Positions 45,693-54,253 of a DNA stretch of 64,000 nucleotides are shown here, in pieces; positions within the stretch are counted from its first letter, which is position 1; the number at the start of each line of letters is the position of its first letter. The translations under genes were made by a program, and so were the position numbers. The notes under the pieces were generated by a model. The model was not told where the DNA came from. It searched no databases and saw nothing but the letters and a program-made list of their open reading frames with translations. Origin of the DNA: Tateyamaria sp. Alg231-49 (GTDB taxonomy: Bacteria > Pseudomonadota > Alphaproteobacteria > Rhodobacterales > Rhodobacteraceae); assembly GCF_900143535.1 (NCBI RefSeq), contig NZ_FRFA01000001.1, positions 676,554 to 740,553 of the forward strand, given 5' to 3'.

Positions 45693-47024
45693 TCACTCGT
45701 CTTCGAGCGCTTCAACAGCGGCCTTCAGATCGTCTGCAGACACTTCCTTGTCCGTCACAGACGCGTTTTCAACGATGTGATCGATAACCTTGTCTTCAAA
45801 CAAAGGCGCACGCAGTTGCTGTTGCATCTGCTGGTTTTGTTGCACGAATTCAAAGAACTGGCGTTCCTGTCCGGGATACTGACGCGCTTGCGTCATGATC
45901 GCCTGGCTCATCTCGGCATCCGTCACTTCAACTTCGGCCTTTTGACCCAGCTCGGCCAGCAACAGGCCAAGACGCACACGACGCTCCGCCAGGGTTTTAT
46001 GCTCATCCGTTGTTTCGATCTCGGGGTGGTCGTGCCCTTCGACGTCTGGGTTATCCTCGTGCCACAGCTGGTGCGCGATCTGCTTGGCCTCGGCTTCGAC
46101 AAGGCTCGGGGGCAGTTCAAAGCTAACGGCTGTGTCCAGTTGGTCCAACAGGCCCCGCTTCATCACGGCGCGCGCCGCGCCAGCATATTCGCCTTCCAGC
46201 TGCTCTGCGATGCGGGTTTTGAGCGTGGCGAGATCGTCGGCACCGAACTTCGTGGCCAACTCGTCGTCAATCTCAGCGGCAACCGGCTCTTTGACTTCCT
46301 TGACGGAACAGTCAAACACAGCCTCTTTTCCAGCAAGGTGCTCAGCCTGATAATCGTCAGGGAAAGAAACGGTTACAGCCTTTTCTTCATCTGCTTTGAC
46401 GCCAACAAGTTGCACTTCAAAACCGGGGATGAACTGACCAGATCCCAGAACAAGCGCGTGCCCTTCGGCAGAGCCACCCTCGAACACTTCTCCGTCAACC
46501 TTGCCAACAAAGTCGAACACAACCTGATCGCCGTCTTTGGCCTTGGAGCCTTTCTTGCGGTCTTTGAAATTCTGCGCGTTCTCGGCAAGCGACGTCAGGG
46601 TCTCATCGATGGCTGCGTCCTCAGCCTTGACCACCAGACGCTCCAGCTTGAGCGCGGCCATGTCGACCTCGGGAATGGCTGGAAGGGCTTCGTAGGACAT
46701 CTCGACATTTACGTCGTCGCCCTCTTTCCAGTCCTCGTTTGTCATTTTGACTTCGGGCTGCATCGCAGGACGGTCGCCTGAGGCCTCGAAATGCTCGGAC
46801 ATGGCACCATCAATGCTTTCTTGCATGACTTCGCCCATCAGGCGCTGGCCAAACTGCTTTTTCAGCAACGCCATAGGCACTTTGCCCTTGCGAAAGCCTT
46901 TCATTTCAACGCCGGGCTGTGCCTCGACCAGCTTTTCGTTGACTTTCTCGTCGAGTTCGGCGGCGGTCACGGTGATGGCGTAACCGCGTTTCAGACCTTC
47001 GTTCAGCGTCTCGGTGACCTGCAT
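45693..47024 (-). CDS. tig: Trigger factor
   Basis: A 443-residue ribosome-bound chaperone with peptidyl-prolyl isomerase domain. Start 47024 gives [19 protein letters not shown], with GGGAGC upstream. The ribosome-docking loop is in [17 protein letters not shown] (residues about 44-60), the FKBP-like domain contains [19 protein letters not shown], and the C-terminal helical arms are complete. A short stem with a T-run stands 16 bases upstream of the start codon. Confidence 0.97.
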   Translation of the reverse strand: MQVTETLNEGLKRGYAITVTAAELDEKVNEKLVEAQPGVEMKGFRKGKVPMALLKKQFGQRLMGEVMQESIDGAMSEHFEASGDRPAMQPEVKMTNEDWKEGDDVNVEMSYEALPAIPEVDMAALKLERLVVKAEDAAIDETLTSLAENAQNFKDRKKGSKAKDGDQVVFDFVGKVDGEVFEGGSAEGHALVLGSGQFIPGFEVQLVGVKADEEKAVTVSFPDDYQAEHLAGKEAVFDCSVKEVKEPVAAEIDDELATKFGADDLATLKTRIAEQLEGEYAGAARAVMKRGLLDQLDTAVSFELPPSLVEAEAKQIAHQLWHEDNPDVEGHDHPEIETTDEHKTLAERRVRLGLLLAELGQKAEVEVTDAEMSQAIMTQARQYPGQERQFFEFVQQNQQMQQQLRAPLFEDKVIDHIVENASVTDKEVSADDLKAAVEALEDE

Positions 47025-47648
47025 GTGTGCTCCCATAGCAAAAAGGCCCCAGCATAAGGGGCACATCGAAATTTCGCGCCCTTCTATGCAGCGCGCGCCG
47101 CACGTGCAAGGGGATAGGCAGCAAAGGCAAAAAAAGGCTGAAAGAATTGAAGCACGTCTAAGTCCCTTTCACTCGCTATGGCTGCGTGCCGCCACCAGTC
47201 TCCATAGCATGCCGGAGCGCCAATTCTCTCATGGCATCATCAAGGCCAGATATGAACCTACCCCCCCCTTCGCGCCTCTGGCGCGTAAACCCATCTCTGC
47301 ATCCGGTCGCACGCCAGCGGTACTGTGCCCAAAATGCGCACGCCGCCAGTACGGCAGGCAGTCACCGCTTTGAGGCAACGCGTGCTTCACAACCAACTTG
47401 GGGTGAGACTGGTCCTTTATTCTTTGCTGATCGGATCAGTGCTGTCAGTGTTCTCCACAGGCCTGCAACTGCTGCTCAGCCATCAACACCAAAGGACCGA
47501 GGACTTGCATGTGGTGATTCAGGTCGACAAGGCGATAGCACAGTCCCTAGAGGTCGCGTTGCGGCGATAGGAACAGTCCAAAGCGCGCAGCCACACACTT
47601 CTGGGTTTGGGGAAAGTTTCCCGTGTTTCATAGCTCTGCGGGCGCCTC
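47025..47648. other. Gene-poor interval between tig and the aminotransferase gene
   Basis: Contains the tig leader (with a GCCCC/GGGGC stem followed by five Ts on the minus strand at 47040-47062) and the short sensor-like remnant at 47325-47570. I see no tRNA or other RNA gene. Confidence 0.55.
47325..47570 (+). pseudogene. Possible N-terminal remnant of a membrane sensor protein
   Basis: An 81-codon frame whose product has a basic start, one good membrane helix (VRLVLYSLLIGSVLSVFSTG) and a following helical stretch ending in VDKAIAQSLEVAL, much like the first 80 residues of sensor kinases or diguanylate cyclases. It then stops; no sensing or catalytic domain follows. It could be a decayed sensor or a chance frame. 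Confidence 0.35.
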
Positions 47649-48806
47649 TTAACTCAGATGCGCCATGGCCTCCTGCACGCCGCCGGTCTCATGGGGTACG
47701 TTTGCACGGCTCAACCCCATTTCGACCCCCGCAAGCGTGCCAATCAGCATCAGGTCGTTGAAATCACCAAGATGGCCGATGCGGAACACCTTGTCCGCCA
47801 CTTTGGACAGCCCGTTGCCCAACGATATGTCGTAGTGTTCAAGCGTCGTTGCGCGAAAGGCGTCTGCGCTATGGCCATCAGGCAGCTTCACGGCTGTCAG
47901 CACGCCGCTTTCCTGACCTTGTGTGGCGCATAGCACCTCAAGCCCCCATTTGCGCACAGCGGCACGTGCCGCAACACCGTGGCGGGCGTGCCGGGCAAAG
48001 ACATTATCCAGCCCCTCTTCGTGCAACATGTCGATGGCTTCGTTTAGCCCATAAAGAAGGTTGGTCCCCGGTGTGTATGGAAAATACCCGGTCTTGTTTG
48101 GACCAACCATATCTGCCCAATCCCAGTACGAGCGTTGCAGACCCGCCGATTTGTTGGCCGCCATCGCCTTGGCGCTTGCCGCGTTGAACGACAGGCCAGG
48201 CGGCAGCATCAGCCCCTTTTGCGAACCTGACACCGTGACATCCACCCCCCACCCGTCGTGGCGATAGTCCAAAGAAGCCAAACCCGAAATCGTGTCGACC
48301 ATCAGGAGGGCGGGATGCTGCACGTTGTCTAGTGCCTTGCGCACTTCGGCAATCGGCGAAACGGACCCTGTCGACGTTTCGTTGTGCACGACGCAGACAG
48401 CTTTGATCTTGTGTTCTTTGTCCTCAGCAAGGCGCGCCTCGATCCGCTCAGGATCAGCGCCGCCGCGCCAATCACCTGCGATCAGTTCAGCATTGAGGCC
48501 AAGTTTACTGGCCAGTTTACACCAAAGGGTCGAGAAATGCCCTGTTTCATACATCAGGACATGATTGCCGGGCGACAGCGTGTTGACCAACGCCGCTTCC
48601 CACGCGCCGGTGCCCGAGGATGGATAGATGAACACGTGGCTTTCCGTTTTGAAGATCGACTTCATCCCCTCAAGTGCGCGCAGACCAACCTTGGCAAAAT
48701 CCGGCCCCCGGTGGTCAATGGTTTGCTGACCAATGGCGCTCAGAATGCGGTCAGGCACAGCACTGGGTCCGGGAATTTGCAGGAAGTGGCGGCCAGCTTT
48801 TCTCAT
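47649..48806 (-). CDS. Pyridoxal-phosphate aminotransferase, serine-glyoxylate type
   Basis: A 385-residue class V aminotransferase. Start 48806 gives MRKAGRHFLQIPGPSAVPDR, as in serine-glyoxylate aminotransferases; the ribosome binding site is weak, and the frame is open upstream to 48905. The PLP lysine is Lys197 in SGSQKGLMLPPG, with YPSSGTGAWEAAL and VVHNETSTGSV as other active-site blocks. It should convert glyoxylate to glycine using serine or a similar donor. Aspartate-glyoxylate aminotransferase (BhcA) is related, but no bhcBCD genes are nearby. Divergent from the 2-hydroxyacid dehydrogenase gene, sharing a 143-base control region. Confidence 0.85.
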   Translation of the reverse strand: MRKAGRHFLQIPGPSAVPDRILSAIGQQTIDHRGPDFAKVGLRALEGMKSIFKTESHVFIYPSSGTGAWEAALVNTLSPGNHVLMYETGHFSTLWCKLASKLGLNAELIAGDWRGGADPERIEARLAEDKEHKIKAVCVVHNETSTGSVSPIAEVRKALDNVQHPALLMVDTISGLASLDYRHDGWGVDVTVSGSQKGLMLPPGLSFNAASAKAMAANKSAGLQRSYWDWADMVGPNKTGYFPYTPGTNLLYGLNEAIDMLHEEGLDNVFARHARHGVAARAAVRKWGLEVLCATQGQESGVLTAVKLPDGHSADAFRATTLEHYDISLGNGLSKVADKVFRIGHLGDFNDLMLIGTLAGVEMGLSRANVPHETGGVQEAMAHLS

Positions 48807-48895
48807 GATTTGGGGTCTCGCGATCAGGTGTTTCGGGTGCATACAGGGCAGCATTTGTGCCCAGCAGGTGCGTTTTCGATTGTCGCAACGTAATT

Positions 48896-48916
48896 TTGAA
48901 TTCATAATTAAGTCAA
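48896..48916. promoter_or_regulatory. Dyad in the divergent promoter of the aminotransferase and FAD dehydrogenase genes
   Basis: A 21-base dyad with TTGA and TCAA outer arms and partly matched AT-rich interior (8 of 10 pairs complementary), centred at 48906. It lies midway between the divergent starts. The GntR gene downstream of the dehydrogenase is the obvious candidate binder; this is inference. Confidence 0.45.
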
Positions 48917-48949
48917 ACGAAAAGAAACGCCAAACTCACAGGTTCAGCC

Positions 48950-51859
48950 ATGCAAGATCTCTTTGATGCACTGAAAAAACGCGTTGAAGGCGACGTCATG
49001 TTCGACAGTTTTTCGCGCGGGCGCTATGCGACGGATGCGTCGTTGTATCAGATGATGCCAATCGGCGTGATGTCTCCGAAATCCGAAGATGACATATCTG
49101 CGGCCCTCGATATCGCAGCCGAACAGAGCGTTCCCTTGCTGGCGCGCGGCGGCGGGACATCGCAATGCGGTCAGACGGTCAACACCGCGCTGGTTCTGGA
49201 TAATACGCAGTATTTCAATGACATTCTGGAGCTTGATGTCGAGGGGATGCGCTGTGTCGTCCGCCCTGGCATTGTGCTGGATGACTTGAACCGTGCGCTC
49301 AAACCCCACGGGCTGTGGTTTCCTGTCGATGTCTCGACCGCCTCGCGCGCGACGATTGGCGGTATGACCGCAAACAATTCCTGCGGCGGCAAATCGCTGC
49401 GCTATGGCATGATGCGCGACAATGTTCTGTCGATCAAAGCGTTTCTGGCGGACGGCAGTCAGCACCGGTTTGGTCCCGTAGACCCGGGCTCGCCTGCAAG
49501 CTTCAAATCCCTGCAAGACGACCTGCTCGCGCTTGGCACGCGTGAGGCCGCCGAAATCGATGCCCGGTTTCCCAATGTGATGCGCCGCGTGGGTGGCTAC
49601 AACATTGATGCACTCGTCCCCAAGGACACGCCCAACAATCTTTCCCATCTTCTGGTCGGATCAGAAGGCACGCTGGCCTATTCCACCGCGATTGAGTTGA
49701 AGCTGTGGCCTATCCTGTCGGAAAAAGTGCTCGGGGTGTGCCACTTCCCTACCTTTCATCAGGCGATGGATGCGGCACAGCATCTGGTCAAACTGAACCC
49801 CCAAGGGGTCGAGTTGGTGGACGCCACGATGATCGCACTGGCCCGCGACATTCCCATGTTCCGGGAAACGATCGAAGCCGTTGTCACAGGCAAGCCCGAC
49901 GCCCTTCTGCTAGTCGAGTTTGCTGAGGAAGACACCAGCACGCACCCCCAAAAGCTGAAGGACCTAGAAGACCTCGTTGGCGACCTCGGGTTTGCATGGG
50001 ACAAAACGGGAAAAAAATGGGGTGGCGTAACTGCGGTGCCCGATCCCAAGATGCAGGCGCGCATCGCGGACCTGCGCAGTTCCGGCCTGAACATCATGAT
50101 GTCGATGAAGGCGGATGGGAAACCGGTGTCCTTTGTCGAGGATTGCGCAGTTGAACTACCGGACTTGGCCGCCTACACCGCTGGCCTGACGGAGATCTTT
50201 GAAAAACATGGCACGCGCGGCACGTGGTACGCGCATGCCTCGGTCGGGTGCCTGCATGTGCGCCCGGTATTGAACCTGAAGCTCGATCAAGACGTCAAAA
50301 AGATGCGCGCCATTGCCGAAGAATGCTTTGATCTGGTCGCAGCCTACAAGGGGTCCCATTCGGGCGAACATGGCGATGGCCTCGTCCGCTCAGAATTCCA
50401 TGAAAAGATGTTTGGCCCGCGCATGGTGGCGAATTTTGCCGAGGTAAAACAGCGCTTTGATCCGAATGGTTTGTTCAATCCCGGCAAAATCGTGAACCCG
50501 CCCAAAATGGATGACCGGTCGCTGTTTCGCTACAGCCCGGACTACGCCGTTCCCGCGTTTGAAACCGGGTTGGACTGGTCCGAATGGACGGGCAGTGGCG
50601 GTGGATTTCAGGGTGCCGTCGAGATGTGCAACAACAACGGGGCGTGCCGCAAGCTGAAGGGCGGCGTGATGTGCCCGTCCTTTCGTGTGACCCGCAAGGA
50701 ACAGGACCTCACGCGCGGCCGTGCAAACAGCCTGCGACTGGCGATCTCGGGCCAGCTTGGGCCAGACGCGCTGACCTCTGAGCAGATGGCTGAGACGATG
50801 AAACTGTGCGTGTCGTGCAAGGGGTGCAAGCGCGAATGCCCAACCGGCGTTGATATGGCCCGTATGAAGATTGAGGTGCAGGCCGCACGCAACGCCAAAA
50901 ACGGGCTGAGCCTGCACGACCGGCTGGTCGCATACCTTCCCCACTATGCCAGCTGGGCGGCGCGGGTGCCATTTCTGATGAACCTGCGCAATAGCGTGCC
51001 GGGACTTGCCAAGGTGACGGAAAAGCTCACTGGTTTTACAGCCACGCGCGATTTGCCCGAATGGCATGCGCGCCCCTTTCGCGACAGCGAAGTGGATGCG
51101 AGCGATACGCCGGGGGCGGTCCTATTTGCGGACACCTTCAACCGTCACTTTGAGCCCGAGAATCTGCGCGCCGCCGCCAAGGTTTTAAAGGCCGCCGGTG
51201 TCCCGCTGGCCGTGGCCAAAGCCCCCGCAGGCGAGCGCCCTTTGTGTTGTGGGCGTACATTCCTGTCCGCTGGCCTAATTGAGGAGGCGAAGGTTGAGGC
51301 CCAGCGCCTTGTCACAGCCTTCCTGCCCTATGCCCGGCAAGGTATCCCGATCATTGGACTTGAACCCAGTTGCCTGCTGACCCTGCGCGATGAAATACCC
51401 GCTCTTTTGCCCGGCCCGGACACTGAACTGCTGTCCAGATATGCGGTGATGTTGGAAGAGTTTATTGCGGATCAGGAGGACAACCCAGATTTCGTTTTGC
51501 CCTTAACCTCCCCTGCCCCCAAGGTGCTGCTGCATGGCCATTGCCACCAAAAGGCTCTGGGGGTGATGTCCTCAATTGAAAGAACCCTTGCCCAACTCCC
51601 TGATACAGAAATTGAGGTGGTCGAAACCAGCTGTTGTGGCATGGCCGGCGCGTTTGGTTATGGTGTCGAAACCCACGGAGTGTCGCGCAAGATGGCGGAA
51701 CTTGATCTGGTCCCGGCCGTAAACGCCGCCCACACAGACACCTTGATTGTGGCCGATGGCACGTCGTGCCGTCATCAGGTGGCTGACCTGACCGACAGAA
51801 AACCCATTCACATCGCACGTTTGCTGGAACAAGCCTTGATCGAACGAGAAGGAAGTTGA
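48950..51859 (+). CDS. FAD-binding 2-hydroxyacid dehydrogenase fused to an Fe-S domain (GlcD/GlpC type)
   Basis: A 969-residue two-part enzyme. Residues 1 to about 530 form a VAO-type flavin domain (FAD motifs PLLARGGGTSQCGQT, TIGGMTANNSCGGKSLRYG, LLVGSEGTLAYSTAIELKL, and the end FDPNGLFNPGKIV). Residues about 560-969 are a GlpC-like part: a first cysteine set (CNNNGACR...CPS), a 4Fe-4S motif CVSCKGCKRECP at about 620-631, and two CCG modules (LCCGRTF and SCCGMAG). It resembles YdiJ-type D-2-hydroxyglutarate, D-lactate or glycolate dehydrogenases feeding electrons to quinone. Divergence from a glyoxylate aminotransferase favours glycolate, but I cannot settle the substrate. Confidence 0.85.
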   Translation: MQDLFDALKKRVEGDVMFDSFSRGRYATDASLYQMMPIGVMSPKSEDDISAALDIAAEQSVPLLARGGGTSQCGQTVNTALVLDNTQYFNDILELDVEGMRCVVRPGIVLDDLNRALKPHGLWFPVDVSTASRATIGGMTANNSCGGKSLRYGMMRDNVLSIKAFLADGSQHRFGPVDPGSPASFKSLQDDLLALGTREAAEIDARFPNVMRRVGGYNIDALVPKDTPNNLSHLLVGSEGTLAYSTAIELKLWPILSEKVLGVCHFPTFHQAMDAAQHLVKLNPQGVELVDATMIALARDIPMFRETIEAVVTGKPDALLLVEFAEEDTSTHPQKLKDLEDLVGDLGFAWDKTGKKWGGVTAVPDPKMQARIADLRSSGLNIMMSMKADGKPVSFVEDCAVELPDLAAYTAGLTEIFEKHGTRGTWYAHASVGCLHVRPVLNLKLDQDVKKMRAIAEECFDLVAAYKGSHSGEHGDGLVRSEFHEKMFGPRMVANFAEVKQRFDPNGLFNPGKIVNPPKMDDRSLFRYSPDYAVPAFETGLDWSEWTGSGGGFQGAVEMCNNNGACRKLKGGVMCPSFRVTRKEQDLTRGRANSLRLAISGQLGPDALTSEQMAETMKLCVSCKGCKRECPTGVDMARMKIEVQAARNAKNGLSLHDRLVAYLPHYASWAARVPFLMNLRNSVPGLAKVTEKLTGFTATRDLPEWHARPFRDSEVDASDTPGAVLFADTFNRHFEPENLRAAAKVLKAAGVPLAVAKAPAGERPLCCGRTFLSAGLIEEAKVEAQRLVTAFLPYARQGIPIIGLEPSCLLTLRDEIPALLPGPDTELLSRYAVMLEEFIADQEDNPDFVLPLTSPAPKVLLHGHCHQKALGVMSSIERTLAQLPDTEIEVVETSCCGMAGAFGYGVETHGVSRKMAELDLVPAVNAAHTDTLIVADGTSCRHQVADLTDRKPIHIARLLEQALIEREGS

Positions 51860-51861
51860 GC

Positions 51862-52551
51862 GTGGACACATCACAGACGATCGTGCGCAAATCGCTTCAC
51901 CATGAACTGGTGGATCGGTTGCAAACCCTTATCCTCAATTCCGAATTGAAACCGGGCACCAAAGTCCCCGAAAAGCAACTTTGCGATCAGTTCGGCGTGT
52001 CCCGCACTCCCCTGCGCGAAGCGCTGAAGGTACTGGCCACGTATGGCCTTGTCCGGTTGGAACCCAACCGTGGGGCGTGGGTGACCCAAGTCACCGAAGC
52101 AGAGGTCGAAGAGGTGTTTCCCGTCCTTGGCGCGCTTGAGGCGTTATCGGGTGAATTGGCCTGTGCGCGCATCACCGATGCGGAAATCGAAGAGGTGCGC
52201 GCGCTGCACGCGCAGATGGTCCAAAGCTATCAGAACCGGGATCTTGATGCATATTTCATCGTCAACCAACAGATCCACCGCGCCATCCTGATGGCTGCGC
52301 GCAATGGGACGCTAACGACTTCATGCGAAGCGCTTTCCCTCAGGATGCAGAGGGCACGGTATCTGGCCAACATGTCAGAAAGCCGCTGGTCTGACGCCGT
52401 GCAGGAACATGAGAAAATCCTGCACCACCTAGCCGCACGGGATGGCGCCAAGCTTGCCGAAACACTGCTGCATCATATGGATGCCAAGCGTGCATCGGTG
52501 ATCAAGTGGCTGCAATCTCAGCGGGACGATAGTCCGTCAGGGTTGGCTTGA
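51862..52551 (+). CDS. GntR family regulator with FCD domain
   Basis: A 229-residue regulator starting at GTG 51862, three bases after the dehydrogenase stop; GGAAG is the ribosome binding site. The winged helix (LQTLILNSELKPGTKVPEKQLCDQFGVSRTPLREALKVL) occupies residues about 10-75 and the FCD effector domain follows, with metal-ligand candidates in NQQIHRAIL and the HEKILHHL and HHMDAKR helices. FCD regulators respond to small organic acids. Its position implies control of the dehydrogenase and the divergent aminotransferase. Confidence 0.92.
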   Translation: MDTSQTIVRKSLHHELVDRLQTLILNSELKPGTKVPEKQLCDQFGVSRTPLREALKVLATYGLVRLEPNRGAWVTQVTEAEVEEVFPVLGALEALSGELACARITDAEIEEVRALHAQMVQSYQNRDLDAYFIVNQQIHRAILMAARNGTLTTSCEALSLRMQRARYLANMSESRWSDAVQEHEKILHHLAARDGAKLAETLLHHMDAKRASVIKWLQSQRDDSPSGLA

Positions 52552-52556
52552 GCGAA

Positions 52557-52572
52557 CCAATTCTCTCATTGG
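52557..52572. promoter_or_regulatory. CCAAT-N6-ATTGG operator candidate in front of the first FAH gene
   Basis: CCAATTCTCTCATTGG, symmetric by one more base on each side (A and T). Six bases further on, TTGATC and TATGCC spaced by 17 bases (52578-52606) form a promoter candidate, so a protein bound here would sit at the -35 box. The same dyad occurs at 54091-54106. Confidence 0.6.
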
Positions 52573-52635
52573 TCAGATTGATCTCTCAGTGCCCAACCCT
52601 TATGCCATGCGGAACCCAAAACACGGAGCTGCCCA

Positions 52636-53319
52636 ATGTCTGACTACGTTATTCCTGCACCATACATCACGTCGATCCCTGTTGCTTCGGGTGGCGCGTT
52701 CCCGGTGCGCCGTGTCTATTGCATTGGGCGCAACTATGCCGCTCACGCCATTGAAATGGGTCACGATCCTGATCGTGAACCGCCGTTCTTTTTCCAGAAG
52801 AACCCCAACAATCTCGACACCACGGGTGACTTCCCCTACCCGCCCCACACATCCGACGTGCATCACGAAGCAGAATTGACAGTTGTGCTGAAATCCGGCG
52901 GCAAGAACATCCCCGTCGAAAGCGCGATGGATCATGTCTATGGCTACGCGTTGTCGCTGGACATGACGCGTCGCGACCTGCAAGGCGAGATGAAGAAAGC
53001 AGGCCGTCCGTGGGAAATTGGCAAGGCGTTTGAACGTTCTGCCCCGATTGGTCCGATCCACACTGTCGAAGAAGTCGGTCATCTGGATGAAGGCGCCGTC
53101 ACCCTCAAAGTGAATGGTGAGTTGCGTCAGGAAGGTGACCTGAACCAATTGATCTGGAAGACTCCAGAAATGATTTCCTACCTGTCAGAGTACTTCGAGC
53201 TGGCCGCAGGTGACGTTATCATGACCGGAACGCCATCAGGCGTCGGCCCGGTGGTCAAAGGCGATGTGATGGAGGTGGAAATCCCACCCCTTGGGACGCT
53301 GACAGTTACGGTCACCTAA
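52636..53319 (+). CDS. Fumarylacetoacetate hydrolase family protein (fumarylpyruvate hydrolase-like)
   Basis: A 227-residue single-domain FAH enzyme; GGAG precedes the start. The metal site is formed by the conserved acidic residues in DVHHEAELTVVL and by GYALSLDMTRRDLQ; RVYCIGRNYAAHA and IMTGTPSGVGPV are the other family marks. Members hydrolyse acylpyruvates or decarboxylate oxaloacetate. Closest in appearance to the short fumarylpyruvate-hydrolase branch. It is transcribed separately from the GntR gene upstream, judging from the promoter and dyad in the 84-base gap. Confidence 0.9.
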   Translation: MSDYVIPAPYITSIPVASGGAFPVRRVYCIGRNYAAHAIEMGHDPDREPPFFFQKNPNNLDTTGDFPYPPHTSDVHHEAELTVVLKSGGKNIPVESAMDHVYGYALSLDMTRRDLQGEMKKAGRPWEIGKAFERSAPIGPIHTVEEVGHLDEGAVTLKVNGELRQEGDLNQLIWKTPEMISYLSEYFELAAGDVIMTGTPSGVGPVVKGDVMEVEIPPLGTLTVTVT

Positions 53320-53345
53320 AAGGTTATCCCTGCTTCGCGATATCG

Positions 53346-53374
53346 AGGCGTCCTGTTTAGGGCGCCTTTTCTTT
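53346..53374. terminator. Terminator between the FAH gene and the convergent GntR gene
   Basis: AGGCGTCC pairs with GGGCGCCT (one G-T contact), followed by a T-rich run; it overlaps the end of the convergent gene. Confidence 0.72.
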
Positions 53375-54080
53375 AGCTGTCTTTTATTGTGGCCCGCACA
53401 TCCCCAGCGGTTTCATCCATGCTCGGCAGGATCCGACCATAAACCGAATGAAGATGCTGTTTCATGCAATGAGCAGCAAAATCGCGGTCTTTTCCCTCGA
53501 TAGCCTGCTTGATCTGATCGTGCTCCAAAAAGCTGGAATAGTTTTTATCAGGCTTGGACGTCTTTCGCGGTTGCCCCCAAACCATTGAACGGCGAACAAC
53601 GTTGAGCGTCTCAAAATAGTAAAGGAACAGCTTGTTCTTTGCGCTGCGGGCAATCGCATGGTGAAATTTGTTGTCCCACGCTTCGTAACTGCGCCAGTCC
53701 GGCGCTTCGCGACACCGTGAAGCACAGGCATGTATTTCTTCGCGGTCTGCTGGTGTGCTGTGCATGGCGGCCAGACGCGCCAGTTCAGGTTCGATGACAA
53801 GGCGCACAGAGGCGACATGCGGTGGTGTCACCTGATCCCGCAGATACAGCACGTCGTCGAGGTTCAGCACCGGACGTTCCCCCACAAACGTCCCACGCCC
53901 CACATGCCGCCAGATCAGGCCCCGCGACTCAAGCCGTGCCAAGGCACCACGCAATTGGTTGCGCGTGACATTAAGCTTGGTGCACATCTCCCGCTCTGGC
54001 GGCAAACGATCATTGTGCGCATAGCCCTCAGACGCAATCGTATCCCGAATGCGCTGCACGAGAATCTCAGTTTTTGGCAT
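53373..54080 (-). CDS. GntR family regulator, FadR/FCD type
   Basis: A 235-residue regulator. The winged helix lies at residues about 5-70 (LVQRIRDTIASEGYAHNDRLPPEREMCTKLNVTRNQLRGAL, with the FadR-like basic recognition helix and wing GRGTFVGERP), followed by an all-helical FCD domain with ligand candidates DNKFHHAIA and HDQIKQAI. It is divergent from the second FAH gene. The CCAAT-N6-ATTGG dyad just upstream of it, repeated before the first FAH gene, suggests it controls itself and both FAH genes. Confidence 0.92.
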   Translation of the reverse strand: MPKTEILVQRIRDTIASEGYAHNDRLPPEREMCTKLNVTRNQLRGALARLESRGLIWRHVGRGTFVGERPVLNLDDVLYLRDQVTPPHVASVRLVIEPELARLAAMHSTPADREEIHACASRCREAPDWRSYEAWDNKFHHAIARSAKNKLFLYYFETLNVVRRSMVWGQPRKTSKPDKNYSSFLEHDQIKQAIEGKDRDFAAHCMKQHLHSVYGRILPSMDETAGDVRATIKDS

Positions 54081-54090
54081 GGTGACCCAC

Positions 54091-54106
54091 CCAATCAGTG
54101 AATTGG
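54091..54106. promoter_or_regulatory. CCAAT-N6-ATTGG operator candidate between GntR and the second FAH gene
   Basis: CCAATCAGTGAATTGG, 11 bases upstream of the GntR start codon, followed four to five bases later by TTGAT as in the copy at 52557. Location and repetition support a real site. Confidence 0.6.
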
Positions 54107-54253
54107 TTGGTTGATTTCACGAGCTGAACGCTCCTTTGTCAAGGGAGGGAGAGCGTAGATAGCAGCATGCTGTGAAGCTGGGTCAGCAATGACCGCGCGC
54201 TACACATCTTAGAAAAAGGCTGCCTCCGGACGCGCTTGATGGGAGGAGACTGT

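Noticed and set aside
47649..48806. Aspartate-glyoxylate aminotransferase of the beta-hydroxyaspartate cycle
   Set aside because: The protein is related, but bhcB, bhcC and bhcD are not adjacent, and the opening and active-site blocks fit serine-glyoxylate aminotransferases better.
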